A stretch of 64,000 nucleotides of DNA from JADZAA01 sp039810485 (GCA_039810485.1 JBDHXA010000001.1:1-64000), one strand, 5' to 3'; shown: positions 34,021 through 43,745, counted from the first letter of the stretch. Program-made: numbers and translations. Notes: generated by a model not told the origin, from the letters alone.

Positions 34021-37000
34021 TCATTCTATTCGCACTTTGCCCGAGCCATGTGCTGAATGATAATCTCCGCGATACATTGCATCGGCAGTTGTCGGGCCGA
34101 GAGTAAATACGCCTTTAGACACAGCGCGAGCCAAATAATAATAATGCTGCTCATTCCCTATAACGGTTGTGAATATATTTATGCGATCATCGCGTATGTC
34201 AAAATGTTCTGGAGAAGCATTGTCCTTTATCCATGATAGTTCCGGGACAGCGCCTATGCGAGGATTTTCAATTTCAAAGCCGGCCGGAAGCAAATCAGTA
34301 ATAACAACGTTTTTGACGGTCGATCGATCGGTAGTCGAAACTGTTAGCTTAACAACTATGAGGTCGTTCTGACGGAAATTATTGCTTGTTATTAAACTGC
34401 CTTTTCGATCGAAGTATGCGCGTCGCACTTTGAGATAGTTGTCCTCTTGTTTGAAACTGCCGTCGCTGCTCAAACCTTCAAGCTCCCAGAAATAGTACAT
34501 TGTGCCGCCGGTTGCCGCAATTCGGATCGTTTGTCCGGCAATGCCATTGTTAATCGCTGCCGGCAATTCGCTAGCAGTTCCCAATATTTTGCTGCCGGAA
34601 TAAATTGCGGCTTCAGCATTCGTTGAAGTGTTTTTACGAGCAATTTTGCCTAAAGCTAGTATTGCAAAGGCATTTTCCTGTGTTGAGAAAAGCCGACCAC
34701 GAGTGCGAATTTGTTCTGACAGATGACGCGCTAAAGCAGGAATTTGACTGTTCTCGGCATCAGCTTCTAACAGCGTATTGAGGGCGATTGCCATATCGCG
34801 CACAGGCGAAGCAAAGCTGCCTCCCGTCATTGGCTCGCTCATTTCACCGTAAAAAGAAGCTGGCAGCATTGAGTAATATGTTTTATCATTGCCTGTAATC
34901 CGAAAAGCGCAAGCAAGCAAATACTTTGAGTCGAGAGCCAATATATTGGGAGATGCGCGATAGAAATTCATCGAAGGTATTTCTTCTCTGCCGCAGAGAG
35001 CTAATACATAAAGTGAATAAGCGACTTCTTTCGGCGCAATTTCTCGTGTTTTTAATGTGTTCTTTGCATCGTAATAGCGATATTGCACAGTCTTTCGCTC
35101 TTTGATTTTCTGCGATAAATATCCAAGCATGCGCTTCTGAATTTCGGGGTTGATATCATAGCCGGCTTGCTGTGCTTCACGAAGGAAATGCGCCGCGTAT
35201 GCTGTACCCCACCAACTTTCAGCATCGCCTCCTTGCCAATAGCTTACAGAGCCGTTATAGAGCTGCATCGCCTCAACTTTGCGAATTGCCTGCTGCACAT
35301 TGAATCCGGGATTTGAGGGTGCAGCTTTTTTATCCAGAATAGCCTTGGCCAAATCCGTATAATATATTTGCGGAAATGCAGTGGAAATTATTTGCTCCAC
35401 ACAGCCATAAGGATATTCTGCCAAATCACGGAGATTGCTGGTAAATTGCACTAATGGAGATCGTCCTACAATAAGTTTGGCAGACATGCTTGAAGGCATA
35501 TATGAACCGTTAATTGCAACATTAACGGGTTGTCCTGCCTGCACGACTCCATCGCCGGAAGTTTTGAGCAAGCCGGCAGCAGGACGCACAGAGAACTCGG
35601 TCTTTTCAGTAAATGTTTCGCCGAAAGCTGATGCTGATATATTAACGCTTGCAATTCCTGAAGAAAACTGGGCGACCGCGCGAAAAATGATTTGCGCTTC
35701 ACTATTCGGCTGCATCGCTGCGGTTATTTTTGCAGGACCTAGAATTGTGATTGGCCCCGAGGCGTTAATTGACGCAGTCGCTTGGCCTTGTTTGGATGTT
35801 GTATTGGTCATGGTTACCGGAATGGCGAGAGTGTCGCTGGGCGAGCAGAAACGGGGCAACGCCGAGCTTATTACCAAAGGATCGGCAATAGTTATGCGCT
35901 TTTCGGCCGAACCGAAAGATTTATTTTTATAAGCGACTGCCATTACGCGCAAAGCGCCGGAGAATTGGGGAATATCAACGTTAAACGTTGCCGTTCCATC
36001 ACTTCCTGTTTTTATAATGCCGCTCCATAACGCTATGAGCTTAGCACGCTTGGCTGTAAAAGGATTTACTCTTTTATTGAGGTCATAGCCGTCGCCGCCG
36101 GCGCTCAAGCGCCGCTTCATAAATTCGGGGAAGAGCAGCGGATAGACATTATAAGAGCGAACCTCAAGTGCCCGCTTTGCATAAAAATACCCATGCGGAT
36201 CAGGTGTACGAAAATCTTTGAGCTGTAAAATACCCTCGTCAACAATTGCTATTGTAACCTGAGAATTCGGCTCGCCTGATCGCACGGTAATTGTCTGTTT
36301 AACGTTTGACCGAGATTTTTCGACAGCATTTATGGTTACAGGCAGTTTTGTAGAGGGCTTCTCAACATAAATTGGCGCAAAACCGTTTGCTACGGTAAGC
36401 GGCATTGAGCCGTCATCGAGAGGGCGAAAAAGCGTTGCAGTTATGTATGCATTTGGAAGAAACTCCTCTTTAATTGGCAGCGCTAACACAGCAGAGCGCT
36501 TGTCAGTTTGAAGCATAAAATGTTCTATTACTCGATTGCGCTCTACTGTAACAAGCAATTTTCCGGAAAATGGTGTTTTGAACAACACATTTGCCTTGTC
36601 TCCAATTTTATACGACGACTTGTCTAATTCAATATCTATTTGACCTTCTTTGTTTACTTGAAATGACGAGGTTTCGGTTAATCCCCAGCCATAAGCATAG
36701 AACTTTCGCGAAACATACCTATCAGTGCCCGGGCGATAAACACGTATTTCATATTCGCCGGAAGCTTGCGGAACAAAGCTAAAAGTAGAGCCGTTGCCGC
36801 TTATTGTCATGCTTCGTTCGGAGAGAATTTGCTCTTGCTTTTGACTTACAGTTCTAAAGCCCTCGCCCCATTCTTCGCGTTCCACTACATTTTGCCAGAC
36901 AAATTTTACGAGCTGCACTCTTGCCTGCGCGCCGGAATGTTTGCCGCCGTCAGGCGTTGCTGCAATAATCTCTACGTTTAGCTGCCTTTGCGTTGAAACA

Positions 37001-39429
37001 TAGGTGTCGAAATGCTTAATGCCGAAAAAGACGTTTTGAGTAATAATATCGAATTGTCTGGCTCGATTGACCGGACGTCCTGTTTCGTCGAAAACAGTAG
37101 CGAAAATTTTGCCTGACAATATGCCCATATCGGCATATTCCTTAGGAATTGAGAATGTTTCATGCGCTTCACCGGCTTCATTTGTTTTGCCTGCGCGACT
37201 TACTTTTTCAAATTCGGGATTATTCGGCGATATGACGTCGAAGTTGTAATCTGTAAAATTTCTCGAATTAAATTGCTTGCGCGTTAAAGAAAATTCCATC
37301 TGATAATTTCTGTTTGCAGCAGGCGGCCCGAAGAGATTGGCTGCGCGCAGATTTGTATTAACGGTTTCGCCAATATTATATCGCTCCTTTTCGGCAGTAA
37401 AATTAACTGATATTCGATCGGGCATAAACTCCTCTACGCTAATATATTGCGATGTCAGCAATATATCGTTTGCCGAGTATAACTCTGCCGTGTAAGTTCC
37501 AGTTACTATATTATTAGGCAGTTCTATTGCGCTTTCGAACGCTCCTTGAGCATCGAGAGTATGGCGCGTTGAGCGATATTCATTGCCATTCGGAAGCAAT
37601 AGCTTGAGTTTTACAGGAATGCTCTCGACTGTGCCCCAAGATCCGTCGCGAAGTATGCCGGTGAGATGAATTGTTTCGCCCGGACGATAAATATTTCTAT
37701 CGCCGTACAAAAATGCTTGATATCCAGCCGCATTGTCAAATCGTCCTCCAACATCGAACCGTGATGTTTCTACGCGAGTTTTATTAAAATAGAGAAAGGT
37801 AAACTCTTTGTCTTTTTGTGCGGTAATCATACGCACTTTGAATCCCGGTGCTTTTGTTTTTATGCCGGAAAATACTGCAACACCATCAGATCCTGTAGTA
37901 GTTTTATATATTTGTTGATTATTCGAGCTTATCAGCTGAAGCGCAACGCCGCCAACCGGCGCGGCATCAATTAGCGAATTAGCAAAAACTGTAATTTCAT
38001 TGTCGGTTTCTTTGGCTATAAGACCAATATCTGAAATTGCAATTGGTTTGGCTGCTGTCAGATATTCTTCATCATCAGATTTTACTCTTATAAAATACAG
38101 GCCTTTGAACAATGTTTTGTCGGTAAAATCCAATTTTAAGGTTCGAAAGTTCTGATATTTAGGCAGATTCTTTGTTTCAATATATTTATCTTCAATTATA
38201 TCGCCATAAGGATCAGTTTCCATCCAATCATAGTTGGAATAATCCTCGCCAGATTCTTCGTCGTGCCAGCCGCTTCCATTGCGCATGAATGACAAAACAT
38301 TATTCTCGTAAATTTTATAGATCTGCACTCTGATTTTTGGCACGTTGGCTATGCGAAGTCCAATAGTTTTTTCACCCTTTGATGAGAGATACATTGCTTT
38401 TTTTTCAGTAAATTCAATTGTTGGGCTCATTTCGCCAAATTGGACATATTGCGAATATGCATTCCGCATTTCACTGCCGATTACTCCAATAAGCCGGCCG
38501 CTTATAGTGATGCTGTACGTCTGCTCTGCCAAGAAATTGCCTTTAATGATAAGTCCTTGTTCTGCTTGCTCTACAGATATTCCAGAAACGTCTGGCGATA
38601 TTGAAACAAGTGAGCGAATATCAGTATTTTCAACTGATTGTGAAGTTGTTACATTTATGATCGGCTCTGAACCTTCAAAGCTGGCATTTATGCCGGTTAC
38701 TGCTATTTTATCTCGCGATGGCATTGCAAAAGAAATCTCTTGTGGCTCATGAGTAAGCGAACCGCTCTCAACGCATCGCAGCCCTTTGTCAATTTTTATT
38801 TTAAGTGTAGGGTATCCTGTGGGCATATTTTCAAGGTCTGCAATTGAAACGACAATTTGCTGCCCCGCAATTTGTTGCGGAACGGAGTGTTTAAGCGGAG
38901 TTCCGTCGGCAGAAACAAAAAGAAGTTTTGCAACATCATCAGGGCTGACTGTTTCAGTAAATTGCAGCAATGCGCGCAATTCAACTTTGCCGATCTGGGA
39001 TTTTGTCCAAAATCCGTTGGCAGCACTTAATGTAAGATATGTAGTATGAAATTTTATTTCTTTATTTGCAGACAGCGACTTGCCTTTTGTATTCCGCAGC
39101 AAAGCGTCTGTTAGTGCTGCAACATAGTCGGTGGCGGGTTTAAAGCCGGAAGAAGGTGAAAATTCAAGATCAACCGGACTTGTCCATCGAAATTTGCCGG
39201 AAATTTTTGGCGTGAATTCCAAATACGAAACTGTATCCCAATTGCCGGTAAGCGAATCGGCGATCAGCGGGGTGTCGAAAGTGAATTGCAGATTTTGAAA
39301 ACGCTGCACTTCATCATTGAAATTTTTGCTTGCTATGGAAATCTCGCCGCCGCCGCATGATGGCAGCAACAGCGGCAATACAAAACAACATAATGCGATT
39401 AGCAGGTTTGCTATACGTTTTGCAGTCAT
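34021..39429 (-). CDS. Alpha-2-macroglobulin-like lipoprotein with thioester motif
   Basis: The ATG at 39429 gives a lipoprotein signal (LIALCCFVLPLLLPSC, C25) and 1,802 residues. Macroglobulin-type domains come first, including a MG/CARF-like start (VQRFQNLQFTFDTPLI), a Ser/Thr-rich middle (YRPGETIHLTGILRDGSWG) and the bait region, then the thioester domain with C1343-V-E-Q1346 (YPYGCVEQ). Bacterial homologues trap external proteases by thioester bonding. Many are encoded next to the peptidoglycan enzyme PbpC; no such gene is present here. It lies between the M16 pair and a PD40-OmpA gene, all on the minus strand, in a neighbourhood rich in extracytoplasmic peptidases. Confidence 0.93.
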   Translation of the reverse strand: MTAKRIANLLIALCCFVLPLLLPSCGGGEISIASKNFNDEVQRFQNLQFTFDTPLIADSLTGNWDTVSYLEFTPKISGKFRWTSPVDLEFSPSSGFKPATDYVAALTDALLRNTKGKSLSANKEIKFHTTYLTLSAANGFWTKSQIGKVELRALLQFTETVSPDDVAKLLFVSADGTPLKHSVPQQIAGQQIVVSIADLENMPTGYPTLKIKIDKGLRCVESGSLTHEPQEISFAMPSRDKIAVTGINASFEGSEPIINVTTSQSVENTDIRSLVSISPDVSGISVEQAEQGLIIKGNFLAEQTYSITISGRLIGVIGSEMRNAYSQYVQFGEMSPTIEFTEKKAMYLSSKGEKTIGLRIANVPKIRVQIYKIYENNVLSFMRNGSGWHDEESGEDYSNYDWMETDPYGDIIEDKYIETKNLPKYQNFRTLKLDFTDKTLFKGLYFIRVKSDDEEYLTAAKPIAISDIGLIAKETDNEITVFANSLIDAAPVGGVALQLISSNNQQIYKTTTGSDGVAVFSGIKTKAPGFKVRMITAQKDKEFTFLYFNKTRVETSRFDVGGRFDNAAGYQAFLYGDRNIYRPGETIHLTGILRDGSWGTVESIPVKLKLLLPNGNEYRSTRHTLDAQGAFESAIELPNNIVTGTYTAELYSANDILLTSQYISVEEFMPDRISVNFTAEKERYNIGETVNTNLRAANLFGPPAANRNYQMEFSLTRKQFNSRNFTDYNFDVISPNNPEFEKVSRAGKTNEAGEAHETFSIPKEYADMGILSGKIFATVFDETGRPVNRARQFDIITQNVFFGIKHFDTYVSTQRQLNVEIIAATPDGGKHSGAQARVQLVKFVWQNVVEREEWGEGFRTVSQKQEQILSERSMTISGNGSTFSFVPQASGEYEIRVYRPGTDRYVSRKFYAYGWGLTETSSFQVNKEGQIDIELDKSSYKIGDKANVLFKTPFSGKLLVTVERNRVIEHFMLQTDKRSAVLALPIKEEFLPNAYITATLFRPLDDGSMPLTVANGFAPIYVEKPSTKLPVTINAVEKSRSNVKQTITVRSGEPNSQVTIAIVDEGILQLKDFRTPDPHGYFYAKRALEVRSYNVYPLLFPEFMKRRLSAGGDGYDLNKRVNPFTAKRAKLIALWSGIIKTGSDGTATFNVDIPQFSGALRVMAVAYKNKSFGSAEKRITIADPLVISSALPRFCSPSDTLAIPVTMTNTTSKQGQATASINASGPITILGPAKITAAMQPNSEAQIIFRAVAQFSSGIASVNISASAFGETFTEKTEFSVRPAAGLLKTSGDGVVQAGQPVNVAINGSYMPSSMSAKLIVGRSPLVQFTSNLRDLAEYPYGCVEQIISTAFPQIYYTDLAKAILDKKAAPSNPGFNVQQAIRKVEAMQLYNGSVSYWQGGDAESWWGTAYAAHFLREAQQAGYDINPEIQKRMLGYLSQKIKERKTVQYRYYDAKNTLKTREIAPKEVAYSLYVLALCGREEIPSMNFYRASPNILALDSKYLLACAFRITGNDKTYYSMLPASFYGEMSEPMTGGSFASPVRDMAIALNTLLEADAENSQIPALARHLSEQIRTRGRLFSTQENAFAILALGKIARKNTSTNAEAAIYSGSKILGTASELPAAINNGIAGQTIRIAATGGTMYYFWELEGLSSDGSFKQEDNYLKVRRAYFDRKGSLITSNNFRQNDLIVVKLTVSTTDRSTVKNVVITDLLPAGFEIENPRIGAVPELSWIKDNASPEHFDIRDDRINIFTTVIGNEQHYYYLARAVSKGVFTLGPTTADAMYRGDYHSAHGSGKVRIE

Positions 39430-39618
39430 TGGGAAGCAGTGAATTTGATTGAATTGAAAATTTTTGCGGAAGAGAGTTAAGAAGTAATGTCGCGAAATTA
39501 CAAAACGAGTTTGGTTATCCAAGAAATGCATACAAAATCACGATGCAAACGCACTTGTTTATGCAAAGCTTTACAGTAGGCTATGCAGCAACATTGAAAT
39601 ATAAAACTTAAGAAAAAG

Positions 39619-40908
39619 TTATTTTTTTTTGCGAATAATAATATCAACGCGACGCTGTTTGTAGCGCTCTGTACCGGCAAGTGTTTTGCCATGCAATTTC
39701 TGTTTGCCAAATGATTTAGCTGAAATTGTAATATGGCTGTTTTTCTTATGCAGCAACTTCTCAATAGCATAAATTCTACGAAGGGCAAGCGCATTGTTCA
39801 GCTTGTCCGATCCCAAGTCGCAGGTATAGCCATTAAGAATAAATTCAGCATGAGCAACATCAGTATTTTGAAGAATTGTGGCAAGAGTGTCGGCATATTT
39901 ATCGGCATTGTCAGAACCGAGTTCAAAATATGCTGAAAAATTCAGCAAAGTATCTTTGCTTGACTGAATTGCCGTTATAGGAATTACGGCAGGTTTATCT
40001 GGGCGTAATTCTTTGGGAAGGCAAACGAAATAAATGCCTTCGCGGAGGTGTTGAGCATCTGTGGAAATCAAGGCAATCGTATCGCCCGCTGCATTAAGCG
40101 CAAATGAGTGGTCGTTGCCCATTGTGTTGATTGGCGCGCCAAGATTGATAGGTTTACTCCAATGCTGCCATGTGTCGTCAAGCCGTCGAGATACAAAAAT
40201 GTCAAAACCGCCTAATCCTCCGTGACCATCGCTGGCGAAATAAAGCGATTTGCCGTCTGCCGCTAAAAATGGCGAATATTCATCGCCTTTGGTATTGACA
40301 TCATCTCCGAGCGGCATCGGAGCTGTCCATGAAGAATCTTCCGGCTGACGAAAAGAAACGTAAAGGTCTAACCCGCCTCTTGTGTCGTTGCGTTCGATAG
40401 CAAAAAGCAATATGCGATTGTCCGCGCTTAGATTTCCGAAAAAATATCCGCTATTATTATAATAATCATGAATTTTTAGGCCTATAGGTGTTGACCAGCC
40501 GGTTGGCGTTTGTCGAGAAATACCAAAACCGCTTCCGCCTTTTGCTAATTTACTGTTATAAACAAGTGCAAAATCTTCGTCTCGAGAAAGAGAAAAAAGA
40601 ACATCAGAGCCGGTTGTATTTAATTCTTTCACATTTTCTGGCTCTCTCCAAGCGTCATTTGAAAGACGATAACTTACCCAGATTTCATCTGGATCTTGAA
40701 GTCCGCCGGTGTTTTTAATATAATTTTTCCTGTCGAAATACAGACGCTGACCATCGCTAGTCAGAATCGGCATTACAACAGGAGCAATGCGATTAATACT
40801 TTCTGGAAGGCGAACTTTGCAATGCGCAATGAGCGTGTCGCCTTGCGCTAAACACAAGGTCATATTGCTTATAAACAAGACGAATATGACATTTGATAAT
40901 CGTTGCAT
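39619..40908 (-). CDS. PD40 beta-propeller plus OmpA-domain outer-membrane protein
   Basis: The ATG at 40908 starts a signal peptide (MQRLSNVIFVLFISNMTLC), giving 429 residues. Residues about 30-290 contain WD40-like PD40 strands (MPILTSDGQRLYFDRKN, FLAADGKSLYFASDGHGG, SKPINLGAPINTMGNDHSFA). The C-terminal ~110 residues are an OmpA-like domain (FILNGYTCDLGSDKLN, ALRRIYAIEKLL, RYKQRRVDIII). The combination is common in Bacteroidota and includes the T9SS protein PorE, but this copy is too short of specific markers to be named so. Its 5' end is 24 bp downstream of bshB1. Confidence 0.87.
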   Translation of the reverse strand: MQRLSNVIFVLFISNMTLCLAQGDTLIAHCKVRLPESINRIAPVVMPILTSDGQRLYFDRKNYIKNTGGLQDPDEIWVSYRLSNDAWREPENVKELNTTGSDVLFSLSRDEDFALVYNSKLAKGGSGFGISRQTPTGWSTPIGLKIHDYYNNSGYFFGNLSADNRILLFAIERNDTRGGLDLYVSFRQPEDSSWTAPMPLGDDVNTKGDEYSPFLAADGKSLYFASDGHGGLGGFDIFVSRRLDDTWQHWSKPINLGAPINTMGNDHSFALNAAGDTIALISTDAQHLREGIYFVCLPKELRPDKPAVIPITAIQSSKDTLLNFSAYFELGSDNADKYADTLATILQNTDVAHAEFILNGYTCDLGSDKLNNALALRRIYAIEKLLHKKNSHITISAKSFGKQKLHGKTLAGTERYKQRRVDIIIRKKK

Positions 40909-40931
40909 AGAAATTGGCGATGGAAAAATTT

Positions 40932-41660
40932 TTACAGCCATAAAGAAAGCGAAGAGAAGCCAAGCGGCTCGATGGCGCGAAAACCCTCAGCATAGCGCGT
41001 TCCGATTTTTGCACCGAAATATCTGGAGCGGGCATCTAGCATTTCCAAAAATTCAGGTTTAGATATAAAAGTGTCCGGTTCGTTTATCGGTGAATCCGGC
41101 ACAAAAACTTGCGAACTAAATGCTTGTATTGCGGCAATTTTAGTTGCATGTGACATGGTAATATCAATGTAGAAATCGCTGGTCGTTTCGTATGTCTGCA
41201 TATATGAGAATAGATGCGCGGGACGAAAAGGTGTTTGAGTCATTCCGTTGTCAAAAGTCAAAAATTTAGTCAATCCACTTTGGAAAACTGATTTTCGCAG
41301 CAATCTATAAGCATCTTCGTGGTCAAGATGCCTATCGAATTCGGCGGGAATTAGAAGCATCTTGGGGCGATATTTTCTTATTATATGCACAACGGTTGTT
41401 ATGTTTTCTGTTGAATTGGTTATATTACCATCTGGCAGACCAAGGTTGATGCGTTCAGCAACGCCAAGTATCTTTGCTGCATTTTCTGCTTCAATTGCAC
41501 GAAGTTCGGGTGTGCCGCGCGATCCCATTTCACCGCGAGTAAGGTCGGCAATAATTACCTTGTGACCAAGCGAAGCGAGTGAAGCAATGCTTCCTCCGCA
41601 TGATAGTTCGACATCGTCGGGATGCGCTCCGAATGCTATAATATCAGCATAATGTGTCAT
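40932..41660 (-). CDS. bshB1: Bacillithiol biosynthesis deacetylase BshB1
   Basis: A 242-residue cytoplasmic PIG-L enzyme that removes acetate from GlcNAc-malate in bacillithiol synthesis. The zinc motif is AFGAHPDDVELSCGG (H13, D15-D16), then TRGEMGSRGTPELRA, GLPDGNI and the third-ligand segment FDRHLDHEDAYRLL, all characteristic of BshB1 rather than of the exported PIG-L protein at 14762-15781. Bacillithiol is the usual low-molecular-weight thiol of Bacteroidota. The other bsh genes are not in the window. The gene is followed by a PD40-OmpA protein. Confidence 0.95.
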   Translation of the reverse strand: MTHYADIIAFGAHPDDVELSCGGSIASLASLGHKVIIADLTRGEMGSRGTPELRAIEAENAAKILGVAERINLGLPDGNITNSTENITTVVHIIRKYRPKMLLIPAEFDRHLDHEDAYRLLRKSVFQSGLTKFLTFDNGMTQTPFRPAHLFSYMQTYETTSDFYIDITMSHATKIAAIQAFSSQVFVPDSPINEPDTFISKPEFLEMLDARSRYFGAKIGTRYAEGFRAIEPLGFSSLSLWL

Positions 41661-41811
41661 CGAGATTTATAGGCAAATGTGAAATTATCAAACAAGACAA
41701 TTATCTGAGTGCAACGAATGAAACTGACAATTAGTATTCATTCACAGCAGGTAGGGCAATTGCTTTTTTAGTAATTCATTGCAAACAAATGAGTAGAAAA
41801 ATATTTTTTTC

Positions 41812-41841
41812 TTGCAAAAATAAAAAGTTGTTGTATTTTTG
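41812..41841 (+). promoter_or_regulatory. Bacteroidota-type promoter of the RRM gene
   Basis: TTG (41812-41814), 19-bp spacer, TATTTTTG (41834-41841). This matches the TTTG-N19-TAnnTTTG consensus except for one base. Transcription would start near 41846-41850, leaving a leader of about 95 nt. Confidence 0.7.
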
Positions 41842-41862
41842 CAGCGTGACATTGTAAGGCGG

Positions 41863-41880
41863 ATGTCGGGATGCCGACGT
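41863..41880 (+). promoter_or_regulatory. Hairpin in the RRM gene leader
   Basis: A seven-pair stem (41863-41869 with 41874-41880, one T-G wobble) closes a GATG tetraloop inside the long 5' leader. Such leaders often control cold-inducible RNA-binding-protein genes; a regulatory role here is inferred. Confidence 0.4.
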
Positions 41881-41941
41881 TTTCAGGTAATTAAGTGTTT
41901 ATTACGTTGGTTGTTATTATACGCCTTGAAAGGTTTATTGT

Positions 41942-42271
41942 ATGAATATCTATGTAGGTAATTTACCCTACACCATGAGCGACGAAGAGCTTCGCGCAAT
42001 TTTTGAATCTTATGGATCTGTTACGGGCAGTTCTGTTATTATTGACCGCGTTACCAATAGATCACGTGGATTCGGATTTGTTGAAATGTCCGACGACGAT
42101 GAAGCACGCAAGGCAATTGAAGAAACCAATGGTGCCGATTATAAAGGCCGCACTCTTGTAGTAAATGAAGCGCGCCCGAGAGAAGAACGCCCGCGTAATG
42201 GCGGCGGCTTCCGTCAGTCCTACAATAATGGCGGCGGTGATCGTGGCGGCAGACGTCAGCCCAGGTATTAA
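41942..42271 (+). CDS. RRM-type RNA-binding protein
   Basis: A 109-residue protein with one RNA recognition motif: RNP2 is IYVGNLPY at residues 2-9, RNP1 is SRGFGFVEM near residues 41-49. The tail after residue 80 is rich in Arg, Gly and Asn (RPRNGGGFRQSYNNGGGD), a flexible RNA-binding tail. Bacterial RRM proteins of this size are abundant in Bacteroidota and Cyanobacteria and are often induced by cold. It has its own strong promoter, a 95-nt leader with a hairpin and an excellent terminator, so it is a single-gene transcript. Confidence 0.96.
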   Translation: MNIYVGNLPYTMSDEELRAIFESYGSVTGSSVIIDRVTNRSRGFGFVEMSDDDEARKAIEETNGADYKGRTLVVNEARPREERPRNGGGFRQSYNNGGGDRGGRRQPRY

Positions 42272-42317
42272 TAAATAGATTGCAAAATTACTACTTAGTA
42301 TTATTGCATCTTTGGAT

Positions 42318-42349
42318 AAAAGCCCTGTTTTATTAAAAACAGGGCTTTT
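42318..42349 (+). terminator. Rho-independent terminator of the RRM gene
   Basis: A perfect 14-bp stem (42318-42331 with 42336-42349; AAAAGCCCTGTTTT) with a 4-base loop; the 3' arm ends in TTTT. It lies 47 bp after the stop codon. Confidence 0.9.
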
Positions 42350-42369
42350 CTATTGTTCGATTATCATAA

Positions 42370-42404
42370 TTTGCCTAATAATTAGATTATTATCCTTATA
42401 TTTG
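42370..42404 (+). promoter_or_regulatory. Candidate rpsD promoter
   Basis: TTTG (42370-42373) and a perfect -7 element TATATTTG (42397-42404) are separated by 23 bp, longer than the usual 19. The ATG follows 66 bp after the -7 element. Confidence 0.5.
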
Positions 42405-42470
42405 CGCTCTTGTACCGGCAAACGTAATTATTCTTGCCGAAATGTTGCACTTTATTTAGTAGCGTAGTAC

Positions 42471-43073
42471 ATGAACTACACAGGACCAAAAGTCAAACTC
42501 TCCAGAAAATTAGGGTTTGCACTTACGCCAAAAGCGCGTAAGTACATGGACAAAAAGCCCCATCCGCCGGGACAGCATGGCGGAGCAAAAAAGCGTGGGA
42601 AGCTCTCCGTTTACGGGCAACAATTATTGGAAAAGCAGCGTTTGCGTCTGCAATACAATATTCATGAGCGCCAAATGAGCAATTATTTTGCCAAAGCGGC
42701 AAGTATGCCCGGCAATACAGGGGATATTCTTGCGCAAATGTTAGAATCAAGGCTCGATGCAGTGATATTCCGCTCTGGATTAGCTCGCTCGATGCCCGCA
42801 GCTCGACAATATGTGTCGCATGGTCATATTTTGGTAAATGGCCTGCCGGTTAATATACCATCGTATGCAGTACAGCCGAATGATACTGTCTCGGTAAAGC
42901 CAAAGAGTCGTAAAATTGAGTGCTTCCAAGAAGCAATTCGCAACTCAGTCGCTTTGCCGTATCTGGAGCTTTCCAAAGCTGACTTTTCAGTAAAATTGCT
43001 GTATTTGCCGCAGCGCGAAGAAATTCCGATTGTATGCGAAGTCCCGCTAGTTGTCGAATACTACTCGCGATAA
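42471..43073 (+). CDS. rpsD: 30S ribosomal protein S4, zinc-free type
   Basis: A 200-residue S4: N-terminal NYTGPKVKLSRKLGF, then PGQHGGAKKRGKLSVYGQQL, ERQMSNYFAKA and the S4 RNA-binding domain SRLDAVIFRSGLARSMPAARQYVSHGH-type segment with HILVNG. The Cys residues that bind zinc in the other S4 form are missing (no CxxC near the N-terminus), so this is the C-minus form. In most bacteria rpsD sits in the alpha operon with rpsM, rpsK, rpoA and rplQ; here it stands alone between its own promoter and terminator, so it may be the only copy moved away or a second paralogue. Confidence 0.95.
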   Translation: MNYTGPKVKLSRKLGFALTPKARKYMDKKPHPPGQHGGAKKRGKLSVYGQQLLEKQRLRLQYNIHERQMSNYFAKAASMPGNTGDILAQMLESRLDAVIFRSGLARSMPAARQYVSHGHILVNGLPVNIPSYAVQPNDTVSVKPKSRKIECFQEAIRNSVALPYLELSKADFSVKLLYLPQREEIPIVCEVPLVVEYYSR

Positions 43074-43092
43074 AAGCTTCGCTTGTCAATAT

Positions 43093-43130
43093 AAAAAAAG
43101 CGTCTTGCCGTTTGGAAAGACGCTTTTTTT
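43093..43130. terminator. Bidirectional rho-independent terminator
   Basis: A 14-bp stem (43093-43106 with 43117-43130; AAAAAAAGCGTCTT) with poly-A and poly-T flanks works in both directions: for rpsD ending at 43073 (+) and for the minus-strand gene ending at 43130, whose TAA stop touches the stem. Confidence 0.9.
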
Positions 43131-43729
43131 TATTCTATGACAGCAACAATCAGCATTGCAACATCTCCAAGCCATCGGGCTGCTGTGGAATCGGTTGGAA
43201 AAATTAGGGAAACCGGCTGCCGTAAAAAGAAAGCAACGTTTTTCACATCAGGTATTTGCAGCTTAATCTTTTCCTGAACTGCACGTTCAAGATAGGCATC
43301 TATTTCTTTGACGTTAACTCTGCCAGTTTGCCGAGGAGCATCGCTGATATGAGCTGTATCTCCAAGTTCGCCCGTTACTTTTCTATAAACCAATATGGGT
43401 GGTATTTTTGAAACCTCTGGCAATAATTCAGGTAGCGAAAAAACTAACTGCTGACCATAGTTGTTTTTTGCAATAATAACTGTTTTAGAGCGATTGTCCG
43501 GTGTAATGGCATTGATAAGATTTTTAAGGCAAGACATTACGTCAGCCCCGCGAAACTTGCCGGCGCTTTGGTTCTTGCTCGAAAGAATTTCCACTGTCCT
43601 GACGGTTGCGTCAAGTTCAACAACTGTCGGCTGAATATCCAATATACCAATTTGCTTTATGGTTTGCGCGAAAGAATAGCAATTGCAAAGCATAAAGAGT
43701 AGAAGCAATCCGTATCGGCGAGTATTCAT
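43130..43729 (-). CDS. Exported protein, unknown, weakly molybdopterin-oxidoreductase-like
   Basis: A 199-residue protein with a signal peptide (YGLLLLFMLCNCYSFAQ). The mature part has segments such as AGKFRGADVMSCLKNLI, KTVIIAKNNYGQQLVFSLPEL and IPPILVYRKV, whose order loosely recalls the SUOX/YedY molybdopterin-binding fold (the Gx-L-x-x-L-L and DGY-x-x-x-S-L-x-E-L elements), but the Cys ligand and cofactor loops are not visible. The resemblance is weak and the function unknown. It lies 16 bp downstream of a broken kelch gene on the same strand and shares a terminator with rpsD. Confidence 0.55.
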   Translation of the reverse strand: MNTRRYGLLLLFMLCNCYSFAQTIKQIGILDIQPTVVELDATVRTVEILSSKNQSAGKFRGADVMSCLKNLINAITPDNRSKTVIIAKNNYGQQLVFSLPELLPEVSKIPPILVYRKVTGELGDTAHISDAPRQTGRVNVKEIDAYLERAVQEKIKLQIPDVKNVAFFLRQPVSLIFPTDSTAARWLGDVAMLIVAVIE

Positions 43730-43745
43730 TCAGAAGTAAAGAAAA

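Noticed and set aside
34021..39429. Alpha-2-macroglobulin with a PbpC partner
   Set aside because: No transglycosylase/transpeptidase gene is adjacent; the neighbours are M16 and PD40-OmpA genes.
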